Assembly (NCBI GenBank): GCA_013299105.1 | Contig: JAAFJY010000002.1 | Coordinates: 1 to 64,000 of the forward strand | From: Chitinophagales bacterium | GTDB taxonomy: Bacteria; Bacteroidota; Bacteroidia; Chitinophagales; Saprospiraceae | Length of the DNA stretch: 64,000 bases | Reading direction: 5' to 3' | In this document: positions 53,491-62,081 of the stretch, in pieces | How the letters are laid out: each line of letters starts with the position of its first letter | How positions within the stretch are numbered: the stretch's first letter is position 1 | The notes under the pieces: generated by a model | Seen by the model: only the letters and a program-made list of their open reading frames with translations | Database searches by the model: none | What the model was told of the DNA's origin: nothing | Translations under genes and position numbers: made by a program

Positions 53491-54309
53491 TTAACGATTC
53501 AGTTTTTGCTTTTGCACCTGGAATTCTTCGTCGGTCAAAAGTCCTTTATCGCGTAGTTCGGTTAACTTTTTCAATTGCTCCAGCATGGGCGAATGGTCTT
53601 CCACCATGTCTTCAGCTGAAAAGGATTTAGGGGGCGTTTGATTAGTGTTTGCTTGGCTAATGCCTCCTAAGCGAAAACCATTTGTTTCAAAATCATCGAA
53701 TTGATTTTGAATACGTAAAAATGCCAGGGCGTCGTGGTCTTTGATGCGTTTAAAATCATTGAAACCCAGTGATACCGCTTGGTCGAGGTGGTAAAAACCA
53801 CGTTCGGCATTTTCGTTCAAAGAATAAGTACACGCCAAGTTGAAGTGGATCGAAATGTCCTTCGGATCGACCAACAGGGCTTGTTTGAATATTTCAATGG
53901 CACCATTGTAATCGTAATCCTTGTATTTCTCAATGCCCTGTTTTTTCAGCTCGTGTACCTTGTCAACTTGCGAACGGGATGGATTGGCCTGCGGCTGCCG
54001 TTGGGGTGGACCCGAACGGCGTTGTTCACGGCGCTCATCTCGGTATTCTCGGCGCTGATCCCGGCGTTCGTAGCGTTCTCCATGCCGACGGCGCAATTCA
54101 AAATGGTCAGCGTTGTACTTTAGGTTGAAAGCATCATCATCGGTAGAGAGCAGGACGATACCATCAATAAACCCGATCATAGCTGGAATGAAAGTCCAGA
54201 AAAACAAGAGGTACAAAATACCCCTGCCTGTACGACCCAGGTAAAACCAGTGAATACCAAGTCCTCCAAAAATCAGTGCCAAAATACCCGCTGCGGTCTT
54301 GTCTTTCAT
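53491..54309 (-). CDS. TM2-TPR-SHOCT multidomain protein
   Basis: This is a 272-residue protein. Residues ~1-60 are a TM2 domain with two helices (GILALIFGGLGIHWFYLGR; GFIDGIVLLSTDDDAFNLKY). Residues ~75-110 are extremely Arg/Glu-rich (RRDQRREYRDERREQRR), probably RNA- or membrane-contacting. Residues ~120-195 contain TPR-like helices (YDYNGAIEIFKQALLVDPKD). The last 30 residues are a SHOCT motif (LTELRDKGLLTDEEFQVQK). I chose ATG 54309. The combination suggests a membrane-tethered assembly protein; function is unknown. Confidence 0.8.
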   Translation of the reverse strand: MKDKTAAGILALIFGGLGIHWFYLGRTGRGILYLLFFWTFIPAMIGFIDGIVLLSTDDDAFNLKYNADHFELRRRHGERYERRDQRREYRDERREQRRSGPPQRQPQANPSRSQVDKVHELKKQGIEKYKDYDYNGAIEIFKQALLVDPKDISIHFNLACTYSLNENAERGFYHLDQAVSLGFNDFKRIKDHDALAFLRIQNQFDDFETNGFRLGGISQANTNQTPPKSFSAEDMVEDHSPMLEQLKKLTELRDKGLLTDEEFQVQKQKLNR

Positions 54310-54462
54310 ATCATTGTTGCTACGTAGGCAATTCGGGGTAAAATACAAGTTCTGTAATCAAGCTGCAAGTTTTCCATTAAATGCAGACAAGAAAATCCGG
54401 ATTTTGTTGCGAAACAGCTGCTTTTACCCCCCGTTTTTCAGGCCGAAATACAAGTTTCCGAC

Positions 54463-55722
54463 TCAATTGTAAAGTTTGCAGGTTAAAACGGTGAAATCAT
54501 CGGGATAGTTCTCCTCTCCTTTGAAATCATCGATCAACTGTTGCAAATATTGGTTAAACTCATCAGATTTCGCCTTGAAATGCTGTTGGGTGAAATCCTG
54601 TAACAGCTGTTCGCTCAGGTTTTCCCCCTCCGAGTTTTGGATATCGACCAGGCCATCGGTGAACGTCAAGATCACGGCTTCTTCGCCGGGCTCCAGTACC
54701 ACTTCACCAATATCGACCCTTGGCAACTTGGGCAGCGACCCCAGCAAAAAACAACCTTCTCTCAGCTCCAACAAGCGATTTTCGCTAGCCAGATATGGTC
54801 GATTATGGCCCGCGTTGATGTAGCGCAAGCGGCGCAAGTTCAAGTCGTATTCGGCTAGGAAAAAAGTAATGAAACGCTCGCCTTTGGTGATGCGGTTCAC
54901 TGCTTGGTTGAGGTCGCGCACCGTTTCATCCAATCCCGCCTGCCGGTGGATCAGGGTATGGAAATTGGCCTGGAAATTGGCCATCAACATGGCTGCGCCA
55001 AGCCCTTTGCCAGTAAAATCGCCGATACAAAAAACAATCTTGTCGTTGGGAGCCTCAATGAAGTCGTAATAATCACCTCCTACCACCATGTGCGGCTTGT
55101 AGATTGCTGCAAAGTCGTAGCGCTTGCACTTGGGCATGGTTTCGGGGATCAACAGCTTTTGAATCCCTGCGGCCAGGTCCATTTCTTTTTTCAGCAATTC
55201 TTGCTCCAACTGGCGCTTGAACAGGCGCTTGTTTTCGATGGCTACCACGATTACATTGGTAATGGCGGTGATGAGTTGGACCTTGTTGTACATGTCTTCA
55301 TCATCCTGAAACCCGCCAATGAGCAGGTAAGCCAAAGCATGATCTTTGTGCTTGACAGGGATAATGAGGTCAAATTTTTTCAAAAACGGAGAATCCGCTT
55401 CTTCTTGGCCCAAGTCAGTCATTTTGTCGAACTTGGGCAGGAGCCCGGCCACGTCTTCGGCCAGCATTTTTTCGGTCATGCCCAAGTGGCAGGAGCACAA
55501 CCAGGTTTCTTCTTCCTTGATGTACAAGACCATTCTTTTGATGTCCATTTCCCATTGCAGAAAATCGCGGTACATCGTGTACAAGTCTCCTACCCCTACA
55601 TTGCTGTTGATCGCCTGCGTAATGGACAAAAGACGGTTGATCTGCAACTGCTTGAGGTGCAGGTCTTTTTCCAGAGATTCAATTTCCGCTAAGTACTTGT
55701 GGAGATTTGAAAAGTCGGTCAT
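54463..55722 (-). CDS. GAF-SpoIIE (PP2C) serine phosphatase
   Basis: This 419-residue protein starts with a coiled segment (LHKYLAEIESLEKDLHLKQLQ). A GAF-like sensor domain (residues ~35-185) follows, then a SpoIIE/PP2C phosphatase whose metal-binding aspartates are in MVVGGDYYDFIEA, FCIGDFTGKGLGAAMLMA and ILTFTDGLVDI. Such proteins dephosphorylate anti-anti-sigma factors or similar partners; none is encoded nearby. I chose ATG 55722, because the upstream frame to 55839 lies in the MITE-like element. Confidence 0.88.
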   Translation of the reverse strand: MTDFSNLHKYLAEIESLEKDLHLKQLQINRLLSITQAINSNVGVGDLYTMYRDFLQWEMDIKRMVLYIKEEETWLCSCHLGMTEKMLAEDVAGLLPKFDKMTDLGQEEADSPFLKKFDLIIPVKHKDHALAYLLIGGFQDDEDMYNKVQLITAITNVIVVAIENKRLFKRQLEQELLKKEMDLAAGIQKLLIPETMPKCKRYDFAAIYKPHMVVGGDYYDFIEAPNDKIVFCIGDFTGKGLGAAMLMANFQANFHTLIHRQAGLDETVRDLNQAVNRITKGERFITFFLAEYDLNLRRLRYINAGHNRPYLASENRLLELREGCFLLGSLPKLPRVDIGEVVLEPGEEAVILTFTDGLVDIQNSEGENLSEQLLQDFTQQHFKAKSDEFNQYLQQLIDDFKGEENYPDDFTVLTCKLYN

Positions 55723-55743
55723 TTGTATTACATCATGGGCGCT

Positions 55744-55919
55744 GAGAGGATGTTTAAATTTAGGATTGCAGGCAAAAATGAGCACGTTTTCGTCTAGGCA
55801 AGGCGCAAAAAGCGGAGTTATGCAGCGCATAATGAGCATTTTTGGAACGCCTTAGTCTAATAAGTCATAGGCGAAAAGGGGCCATTTTGGACCGAGCAAA
55901 AATTTTTAAACATACTCTT
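55744..55919. mobile_element. MITE-like element
   Basis: Imperfect terminal inverted repeats are GAGAGGATGTTTAAA (55744-55758) and, at the right end, the complement of AAGAGTATGTTTAAA (55905-55919); 13 of 15 positions match. There is no coding potential inside the 176 bases, and an internal TTATGC/GCATAA hairpin is near 55818-55832. No clear target duplication was found. It sits between the SpoIIE gene and the insertion sequence. Confidence 0.4.
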
Positions 55920-56210
55920 AGGGTTCAAAAGTTAAAGGTAAGGCAAAAGTTTTGAGGTTTTGAGTTTTGGGGAGAAAAGTAGGATTTTTTAGCATTTTGT
56001 AGAGCAAACATGCAGATTAGGTTCGTAGGTTCTCAAGTCCATTTTTTGGATAAACCTTTTTTTGAACGTATTTATAATGTTTTTAAGCTCGAGCTAACAA
56101 ACTCGCTTGCTTACAATAAAAGTTCGGTTTAGAGATAGGGTGTGTAATCTGACACGATTATTCCCCTGCGCTTTTGGTATCCTTACCCCCCTTAGAGTCA
56201 CCATTAATCA
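55920..56210. other. Gap left of the insertion sequence
   Basis: These 291 bases are AT-rich with no gene, repeat or regulatory signal that I can support. The insertion sequence starts just beyond. Confidence 0.5.
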
Positions 56211-56219
56211 AGCTTAGGC
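56211..56219 (+). repeat. Target-site duplication, left
   Basis: AGCTTAGGC, identical to 57705-57713 on the other side of the insertion sequence. Confidence 0.85.
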
Positions 56220-57704
56220 TAGGCTGTACAAACGACAAAAAAAAAGTTCCCCATATTTTGGTGTGAGGAAGACAACAAAAAAAACGAGGAACCCGTCACG
56301 AAGACAGGTCAAATGTACGACTTCGAAGTGGAAAAATAAAGCAATTTCACGAGGTAAAGAAAACGCGACGCTGCGCAAGCGTAACGCGGAGCTTGAAGTT
56401 AGTCGTTGTAGCTGGAAAAAGAAGTACCAAGAGCTTCGCAAAACCATTTCTTGGGGTTTTCAGCCCCAAGTTGAGGCAAAAGCCCGTGGCCACCAGTATA
56501 GCTTAGTGGTTGTTGCGCTGATGTTGGAGTTGTACAAATATGGAGGTATGAGCCTGCGGGGCTGCCGCCACAGTGTGTGCTGTATGCTATTGAGCATGGG
56601 CCTGGTGGGTCGGACACCCAGCCACGCCAGCATCAGGAATTGGATCTGCAAATGTGGTAATTATCGGGTGAACTCGTTATCGACGGTGGGTGGTGCATAC
56701 GTTTTGATCGTGGATGAGAGCATCACATTTGGCAGTGAAAAGCTACTGCTGGTACTGGGCGTAGAGGAAGGGAGGGCCATGCAAGCAGGAGCGTTGAGCC
56801 ATGAGGATGTAGAGGTGCTTTTTGTAGGTACATCCCAAGAATGGAAGGCGGAGCAGATCATGGAGAAACTGCAAAAGGTGATGGAGGTCAAGGACATCAA
56901 ATACGTTGTGAGCGACCAAGGTACAAACCTATGCAAGGTCTATAAATTACTGAATATCGTGCACATACCCGACTGTACACATGTGTTGGCTAATCATTTG
57001 AAACGCATTTATGAAAAATTGGAAGTCTTCGAGGACTTCCGCAAGCTAGTGGGTAAGCTGCGGCGGGAGTGGAACCTGAGTAAAACAAAGAGCCAATATA
57101 TGCCCCCCAATATGCGGGCAAAGATGCGCTTCGCCAACATCTTTCCCTGTGTGGCCTGGGCAGAGAAGATGCTGGCAAACTGGGACAGCCTAGGCCAAGA
57201 AGTCCAAGAAAAAGTGCAGTTTTTGAAGGATAATACTACATTCTTTCAAACCTTGTCTCAAGCAGGAGTCATCTTTAAGACGCTTTGTGCCAAACTAAAA
57301 AAAGAAGGGTTCGGGATGGTTCAAAAACAGGAATTGTTGGCACAATTCGAGGCACTCGAAGCTCGAGACGAGGCTGCCATTTTCTTAAAAAACTGCAAAG
57401 AATACATGGATGAATTGTCTTTAAAAAGCAATGCTTTGGGGCAGCAACGCTTGCTTTGCTCTTCGGACATCATCGAGAGCTATTTTGGCAAATTCAAAAT
57501 CAAAATCAACTCGAATTCCCGCAGTGGGCTAACCGAATTTATCTTCACATTGGCAACTTTTGAAAAATCGTTTTCAATTCAGGAGACCAAACAAGCATTA
57601 GAATCAATCCAATGCAAGCATTTGAAGATCAAAAAGCACCACGTAGCTACTTGATTTTTTGAGCAAAAAGTGGGGGAGTTTTTTAGCTTCGTTTGTACAG
57701 CCTA
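56220..57704 (+). mobile_element. Complete 1,485-bp insertion sequence
   Basis: Perfect 16-bp terminal inverted repeats TAGGCTGTACAAACGA (56220-56235) and TCGTTTGTACAGCCTA (57689-57704) flank one transposase gene; weaker similarity continues inward to about 32 bp (A-rich then CCCC). A 9-bp direct duplication AGCTTAGGC lies on both sides. Intact ends, an intact gene and a perfect duplication point to recent transposition. I cannot assign an IS family. Confidence 0.9.
56263..57654 (+). CDS. DDE-type transposase
   Basis: This is a 463-residue protein with a highly basic N terminus (RKTTKKTRNPSRRQ) that probably binds the element ends, and a short coiled region (ATLRKRNAELEVSR). A helix-turn-helix-like part (SHASIRNWICKCG) follows. 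The catalytic acids are likely Asp151 (YVLIVDESITFG), Asp218 (YVVSDQGTN; Asp237 in HIPDCTHV is an alternative) and Glu near 406 (SDIIESYFGKFK). GTG 56263 is the start; no early ATG is available. It occupies almost the entire insertion sequence. Family unassigned. Confidence 0.8.
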   Translation: MRKTTKKTRNPSRRQVKCTTSKWKNKAISRGKENATLRKRNAELEVSRCSWKKKYQELRKTISWGFQPQVEAKARGHQYSLVVVALMLELYKYGGMSLRGCRHSVCCMLLSMGLVGRTPSHASIRNWICKCGNYRVNSLSTVGGAYVLIVDESITFGSEKLLLVLGVEEGRAMQAGALSHEDVEVLFVGTSQEWKAEQIMEKLQKVMEVKDIKYVVSDQGTNLCKVYKLLNIVHIPDCTHVLANHLKRIYEKLEVFEDFRKLVGKLRREWNLSKTKSQYMPPNMRAKMRFANIFPCVAWAEKMLANWDSLGQEVQEKVQFLKDNTTFFQTLSQAGVIFKTLCAKLKKEGFGMVQKQELLAQFEALEARDEAAIFLKNCKEYMDELSLKSNALGQQRLLCSSDIIESYFGKFKIKINSNSRSGLTEFIFTLATFEKSFSIQETKQALESIQCKHLKIKKHHVAT

Positions 57705-57713
57705 AGCTTAGGC
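57705..57713 (+). repeat. Target-site duplication, right
   Basis: AGCTTAGGC, directly after the right terminal repeat and identical to 56211-56219. Confidence 0.85.
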
Positions 57714-57843
57714 ACTCTTGTTTCAACTAAAAAACTTGTAGGGGAGAAACCTAATCAAATTACACAGCCTAGGTTTAGAGACCTCCAAAGCTTACTTTTT
57801 CCATTATTTCGAGAGGTCTATTCACAAATCACTTCGTTTCAAC

Positions 57844-58653
57844 CTAATTCTCTTTAGAATAACTTATTAGGTTCTTGGCATAAGTAGAATTTACTGACAT
57901 ATGATTTATTCCCTGAAAATTGTAATTTTTAATGAAGTTCGATGCAAAACCTAGAGCAAAGGGCTTCCAGAACCTTTCTTTAGCGGCACTTAATATTCTT
58001 ATATATTGAGGGTCGGTTGTTAATTTCACTAACCTTGGACAAGTTTGTGTTGAATAAAAATTAGTAAGCACAAAGTCTATCGCAATAATAATATCCATTG
58101 GAGGATGCATAATTCTAGGGGCTTCAACAATGAGTATTTTTCCGAAATCAAAATCTTCTTCATTAGTCAATTCATATCCGCCAAAATGTAAATGATAAAG
58201 CGGATGGTGAAATTCGGGTGAATCATCAGGTGTCCCATCGGTTTTCTTGTCGGGGTGTTTTTCAAAATGCCAAGCACTTTTTGCAAGTAACGCACTTGTG
58301 TCACTAATTTTCAAAATGAGTTGCAACTGGTAATCTTGAATAGGGTCTTTGAGCGGTGTTTTTTCATCCAATTTTTGCCATTTTATATTTGTCATTCTTA
58401 ATTCCAAAACAGCATTACGCCACTGATTTTTTTCAATAACGGGGCGTACATTCTTTCCTAAGTCTATATTTTTGAACTCAATTTTTATATCTTCATATCC
58501 CATGTAGCCATTACGCTCACTGCCCAACTTTGTAATAGCTCTATTTAATCCTTCGTGATAGTTTTGTAGATTATCATTAAAATGTTTTTTCAATAATTGA
58601 TACAGCGTCAAAAGTTCATTTTTATAGTCAGTATGAGTTAGTGATTTAGCCAT
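57844..58653 (-). CDS. Unrecognised protein, last gene of the GHKL/receiver operon
   Basis: This 269-residue soluble protein belongs to no family I know. Histidine-rich FHHPLYHLHFGGYEL (about residues 148-162) and APRIMHPPMDIIIAIDFVL (about 178-196) stand out and could form a metal or catalytic site. No signal peptide or membrane helix is seen. Its start codon lies inside the end of the upstream receiver-protein gene (8-base overlap), so the two are translationally coupled and probably work together. As the last gene of the operon it could be an effector or an adaptor. The sequence is AT-rich like the rest of the operon. Confidence 0.7.
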   Translation of the reverse strand: MAKSLTHTDYKNELLTLYQLLKKHFNDNLQNYHEGLNRAITKLGSERNGYMGYEDIKIEFKNIDLGKNVRPVIEKNQWRNAVLELRMTNIKWQKLDEKTPLKDPIQDYQLQLILKISDTSALLAKSAWHFEKHPDKKTDGTPDDSPEFHHPLYHLHFGGYELTNEEDFDFGKILIVEAPRIMHPPMDIIIAIDFVLTNFYSTQTCPRLVKLTTDPQYIRILSAAKERFWKPFALGFASNFIKNYNFQGINHMSVNSTYAKNLISYSKEN

Positions 58654-59776
58654 TTTTTATTAACTTTTTGAGGTTATAAATACGTTCTTTTTCCATTGGA
58701 TTAATTTTGTAGGAGTCAGAATGTATCTTTTCTAGAAAAGCATACAAGGAAACATACTGCTCATCTTGCCAAGGCTGTTCGTTGAAAGAAACAATACGCA
58801 GCCCATCTGAGGTGGCAATAGGCTTTTTTGTCGCAATGCAAGCTGTCCAGAACTCACTATCAACACAGTACTTCATTTTTTTTGCAGGTTTTAATCCTGC
58901 TATTCCAGTTTTTTCTCCAATTAATTTTACTCTCAGTTTCGCAGAAAAAAATTGTGGATGAACTGGATCAATATTTTCTTTCCACCATTGAACAAATCCT
59001 TCGGCCCACCAACGTGTCCAACCTTCAGATAATAGTCCCTGATATTTTATCGAAGGATTAATGATAGAATCAAGCATTTTCCTCCAGCCTTCTTGTGAAT
59101 CATCTCTATCAATTCCCAATCTTGCAGCTAATATATCTTCATCAATCAAAATACCAGGCTTTTTTATTATTTGATTCAAAAGAAACCCGACTAGTTCGTG
59201 AGGGACCATGTTTTTAATTAGATCATTTATTCTGTCAAATATCCTAGCATCTATATCAATATTTGGTGGATTAGAAAGAACTGATTTTGGGGAATACTTA
59301 CCATTGACTTGGATTTTTTTGTATGTTTCTGCTAAGCATTTTAATTGCATAACGACTAAATCATGATTGGATGAAAAATCCTTCTTTTCAAAAACCTCAT
59401 CAAATAAATCATGACCTGTAGAGTCCTTTCTATAATATTCTTTAAAGCCATCATTCGCAGAACATAGGACTATTGGAAGATCTTTGATAGCTTTGTCAGT
59501 TGCCAAGAACCTCAGATGTTGGGCCAGTGCTTCAGCACTATATTTTACTGCCCCACTTTTTGCTCTATCAGTTTCTTCGGTTAATCGCCAATCCAAGATA
59601 ATGCCATCAATGTTCTGGATGTTATTTAAAATTAGGCTTTCCCTTGAATCCCAAGTCATAGGCTCTTCAGCTATAACATCAAGAATGCCTGTCCGGCTTA
59701 ATCCATTTGCAGTTGCATCCCTGATATTAGGTCCAGCATCATCCAGATAAAGGAATTTGTTAAGCATATTGTTCAT
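58646..59776 (-). CDS. Receiver-domain protein with unknown C-terminal domain
   Basis: This 376-residue protein has a response-regulator-like receiver at residues ~5-145. The acidic pair is Asp12/Asp13 (FLYLDDAG), the phosphoacceptor is Asp62 (DGIILDWRL), the conserved Ser is 106 (IVLCSAND), and Lys131/132 lie in VFEKKDF. The loop after Asp62 is longer than in classical receivers. The remaining ~230 residues match no DNA-binding output domain I know; they contain a Trp-rich stretch (WTRWWAEGFVQWWKE). It overlaps the kinase gene upstream by 17 bases and the next gene by 8 bases. It is the likely phosphorylation partner of the double-GHKL kinase. ATG 59767 is an alternative start. Confidence 0.75.
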   Translation of the reverse strand: MNNMLNKFLYLDDAGPNIRDATANGLSRTGILDVIAEEPMTWDSRESLILNNIQNIDGIILDWRLTEETDRAKSGAVKYSAEALAQHLRFLATDKAIKDLPIVLCSANDGFKEYYRKDSTGHDLFDEVFEKKDFSSNHDLVVMQLKCLAETYKKIQVNGKYSPKSVLSNPPNIDIDARIFDRINDLIKNMVPHELVGFLLNQIIKKPGILIDEDILAARLGIDRDDSQEGWRKMLDSIINPSIKYQGLLSEGWTRWWAEGFVQWWKENIDPVHPQFFSAKLRVKLIGEKTGIAGLKPAKKMKYCVDSEFWTACIATKKPIATSDGLRIVSFNEQPWQDEQYVSLYAFLEKIHSDSYKINPMEKERIYNLKKLIKNG

Positions 59777-62063
59777 TTTCGATTTGTTCTTCGGTTGCTT
59801 TTGGTAGTTCTATTCTAAAACAGGTTTTAAACCCTATTGGAGGCTTAAAGATAAAAATTTCACCATCATACGACTCAATAATTTCTGATACAATTTTCAA
59901 TCCAAGTCCAGAGCCAAGAAGTTCCTCACTATTTGAAGCACCTCTTCCAACAGGAGTTGATGTGGTGAAGAAGGCATTAAAAACTCTTTCTTTATTCTCC
60001 TCCGGAATTCCAATTCCATTATCTGAAAATTCGAGAATAATCTTTCCGCTATCTTGCGAGCCAACTATTTTAATTTTCCCCTGCACATCCGCTTTTATTA
60101 TGGCCTTTCTTGCATTCGAATAGAAATTGAAGAGGATAGAGTTCCATTCAGAGGTATGCATTGGGCAGGTATACAGATCATAACCAACAAATTCGGATTC
60201 GACTTGAATATTACTTTTTGATGCGTTGCGTTTAATTGTGTCCACAAATTTGCGAACAACACTTCTTATCTCAATTGGATGTAGCTCCCTTTTTGAGTTG
60301 TTTCGAATGGTTTGATCAAAATATGCAGCGTAAGATTGAAATTGTTCGAAATTTTGAGAAAGTCTATTTACACCTTGCTTCATTTCTTCAGTGATAGCGT
60401 TTGCATGTAGCACTGAAAGGTCTCCTTCAAGTGCTGGACTAAATTGTCTTATTTCGTGTACAAACTCTCCTATCGCAAGCCCCATCCCTGCTAATACTCG
60501 AAGCATAGCAATTTCATCAATTTGCTCGTCAAGAACAATTACCAGCTTTTCAAGTGCTGCTTTTGCTTCCTCGCGACCAAATCCTTCTCCTTTTTCGCCA
60601 CTGTCCGTCGAGTTTGAATGGCTTTCCTCTGCAGAATCTAGAAATTCTTTTAATCCTTTAACTTGTTCTTTTTGATCATTTTTCACCTTTGATCTTTTCT
60701 CCCTTTTTTTCTTCTTTTCGACAAACCCAGTAGAAGATTCGACCCTTGTTCTACAGGCATCAAAAGCCTTAAATAAGAAATCGACCAACTCTCCAAATGC
60801 TTCATTAATAATCAACCCTTCTCTACTTGAAGTCTCTTCAAAGAAGGCCCCATTTTCATCAGTGATTTCTACGAAACCAAATAGATTTCTATTATTCAAA
60901 GGTATTTTATTCGCATGAGAAGCCATATTTGATCTTTCATCAATGTCTAACCAGTCATTACCAACATCCCCAAAGGGAGGTACCCTAAAACCATTACGAT
61001 AGAGCCTTATCCCACTTGATGTTTGAGCAAAATCATTCACTCTCTTCAATTCTATTGAACTAATTCCAATGCCCTGATCTTCATAATAATCAGTCCTATT
61101 GTATATAAAGTAATAGGCTTTGAAATGTACGTCTTTAATTAACTTATATAATTCTATTTTGTCCCTATTTTTTCCTGCAGTAATTGAAATTAAATTGTTC
61201 ATCAAGTCTATCCCTAAACTTTTACTTGTAACAGAGCAAAATCCCTCTCCTGAATTATCTACATATCCTTCAAAAACAGCTAGAGCTTTTTCAAAAAAAG
61301 ATTTATCGATATCAGAAATGACCTCCACTACTCCATTTACATTCTTTTGACACTTGACTATGAATGTATTATCTTCTTGAGAACCGAAGGTAACTTCGCT
61401 CTTTTTTAATCTATCGGAAAGATAGGAAGGTTGTAGTAAATCTGAGACGTACCTAAATACTCTCTGAATTTCAGATGTTTTCCAGTTCTCTCGTAAGGCA
61501 TCAATAATAAGGATTGTCCCTTGTTTCTTTAGTTTAGGAATTTCTTCTACTGGGTTAGCTACTAAGTTGATATCTCGATCTATTTGATAGCCTTCCCAAT
61601 CTATTATAACTTTTAGTGCTGTTTCAGAATGTTCAATTTGGGTGATTATTGTTAATTTTTTTCCAAGTCGTTGTGTCGCAAATCTCCCAATACCCTTCCT
61701 TCCTGCTCTCTTCCGACTAAACTTTGGAGAGACTGGATTATGCAATTTATCTGTTGAAGAGAGACGCATGAATCCATTACGCATAGCATCCAAATCCATT
61801 CCATGTCCGTCATCTTCAATTATCAATGTGCCTCCATCAGCATCAGTATTAATAAATTGAAGAGTAACCTCATTAGCATCAGCATCATAAGCATTCTTTA
61901 CAAGTTCAGAAACGGCAGTTTCTTGCTTGGCCATCAATTCACGACCAAGTCTATCGATTATTCCCGCATCAACCGAAAACTTAACCTTATCCTTATCCAA
62001 TTCGGCTAGCTTTTTTTCGAGAGCCTCCATTTGTTGAATAAGGTTTTCCCTGTTAGCTTCCAT
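59760..62063 (-). CDS. Soluble histidine kinase with two GHKL ATPase domains
   Basis: This is a 767-residue protein without membrane segments. A coiled coil (residues ~1-28) leads into an Hsp90/MutL-type ATPase (HATPase_c_3): AVSELVKNAYDADANEV (N box, ~50-65), IIEDDGHGMD (~81-90) and GRKGIGRFAT (~121-130), then a transducer-like middle region. A Lys-rich linker lies at ~440-470. The C-terminal half is a histidine kinase with phosphoacceptor His536 in IGEFVHEIRQF, N box WNSILFNFYSNARKAI, G1 EFSDNGIGIPEE, F box VFNAFFTTS and G2 GSGLGLKIVSEI. Both ATP sites look intact. It overlaps the receiver-protein gene. The pairing of an Hsp90-like head with a kinase suggests sensing of a macromolecule or complex. 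Confidence 0.82.
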   Translation of the reverse strand: MEANRENLIQQMEALEKKLAELDKDKVKFSVDAGIIDRLGRELMAKQETAVSELVKNAYDADANEVTLQFINTDADGGTLIIEDDGHGMDLDAMRNGFMRLSSTDKLHNPVSPKFSRKRAGRKGIGRFATQRLGKKLTIITQIEHSETALKVIIDWEGYQIDRDINLVANPVEEIPKLKKQGTILIIDALRENWKTSEIQRVFRYVSDLLQPSYLSDRLKKSEVTFGSQEDNTFIVKCQKNVNGVVEVISDIDKSFFEKALAVFEGYVDNSGEGFCSVTSKSLGIDLMNNLISITAGKNRDKIELYKLIKDVHFKAYYFIYNRTDYYEDQGIGISSIELKRVNDFAQTSSGIRLYRNGFRVPPFGDVGNDWLDIDERSNMASHANKIPLNNRNLFGFVEITDENGAFFEETSSREGLIINEAFGELVDFLFKAFDACRTRVESSTGFVEKKKKREKRSKVKNDQKEQVKGLKEFLDSAEESHSNSTDSGEKGEGFGREEAKAALEKLVIVLDEQIDEIAMLRVLAGMGLAIGEFVHEIRQFSPALEGDLSVLHANAITEEMKQGVNRLSQNFEQFQSYAAYFDQTIRNNSKRELHPIEIRSVVRKFVDTIKRNASKSNIQVESEFVGYDLYTCPMHTSEWNSILFNFYSNARKAIIKADVQGKIKIVGSQDSGKIILEFSDNGIGIPEENKERVFNAFFTTSTPVGRGASNSEELLGSGLGLKIVSEIIESYDGEIFIFKPPIGFKTCFRIELPKATEEQIENEQYA

Positions 62064-62081
62064 CGTATAATGAATAGTAGT

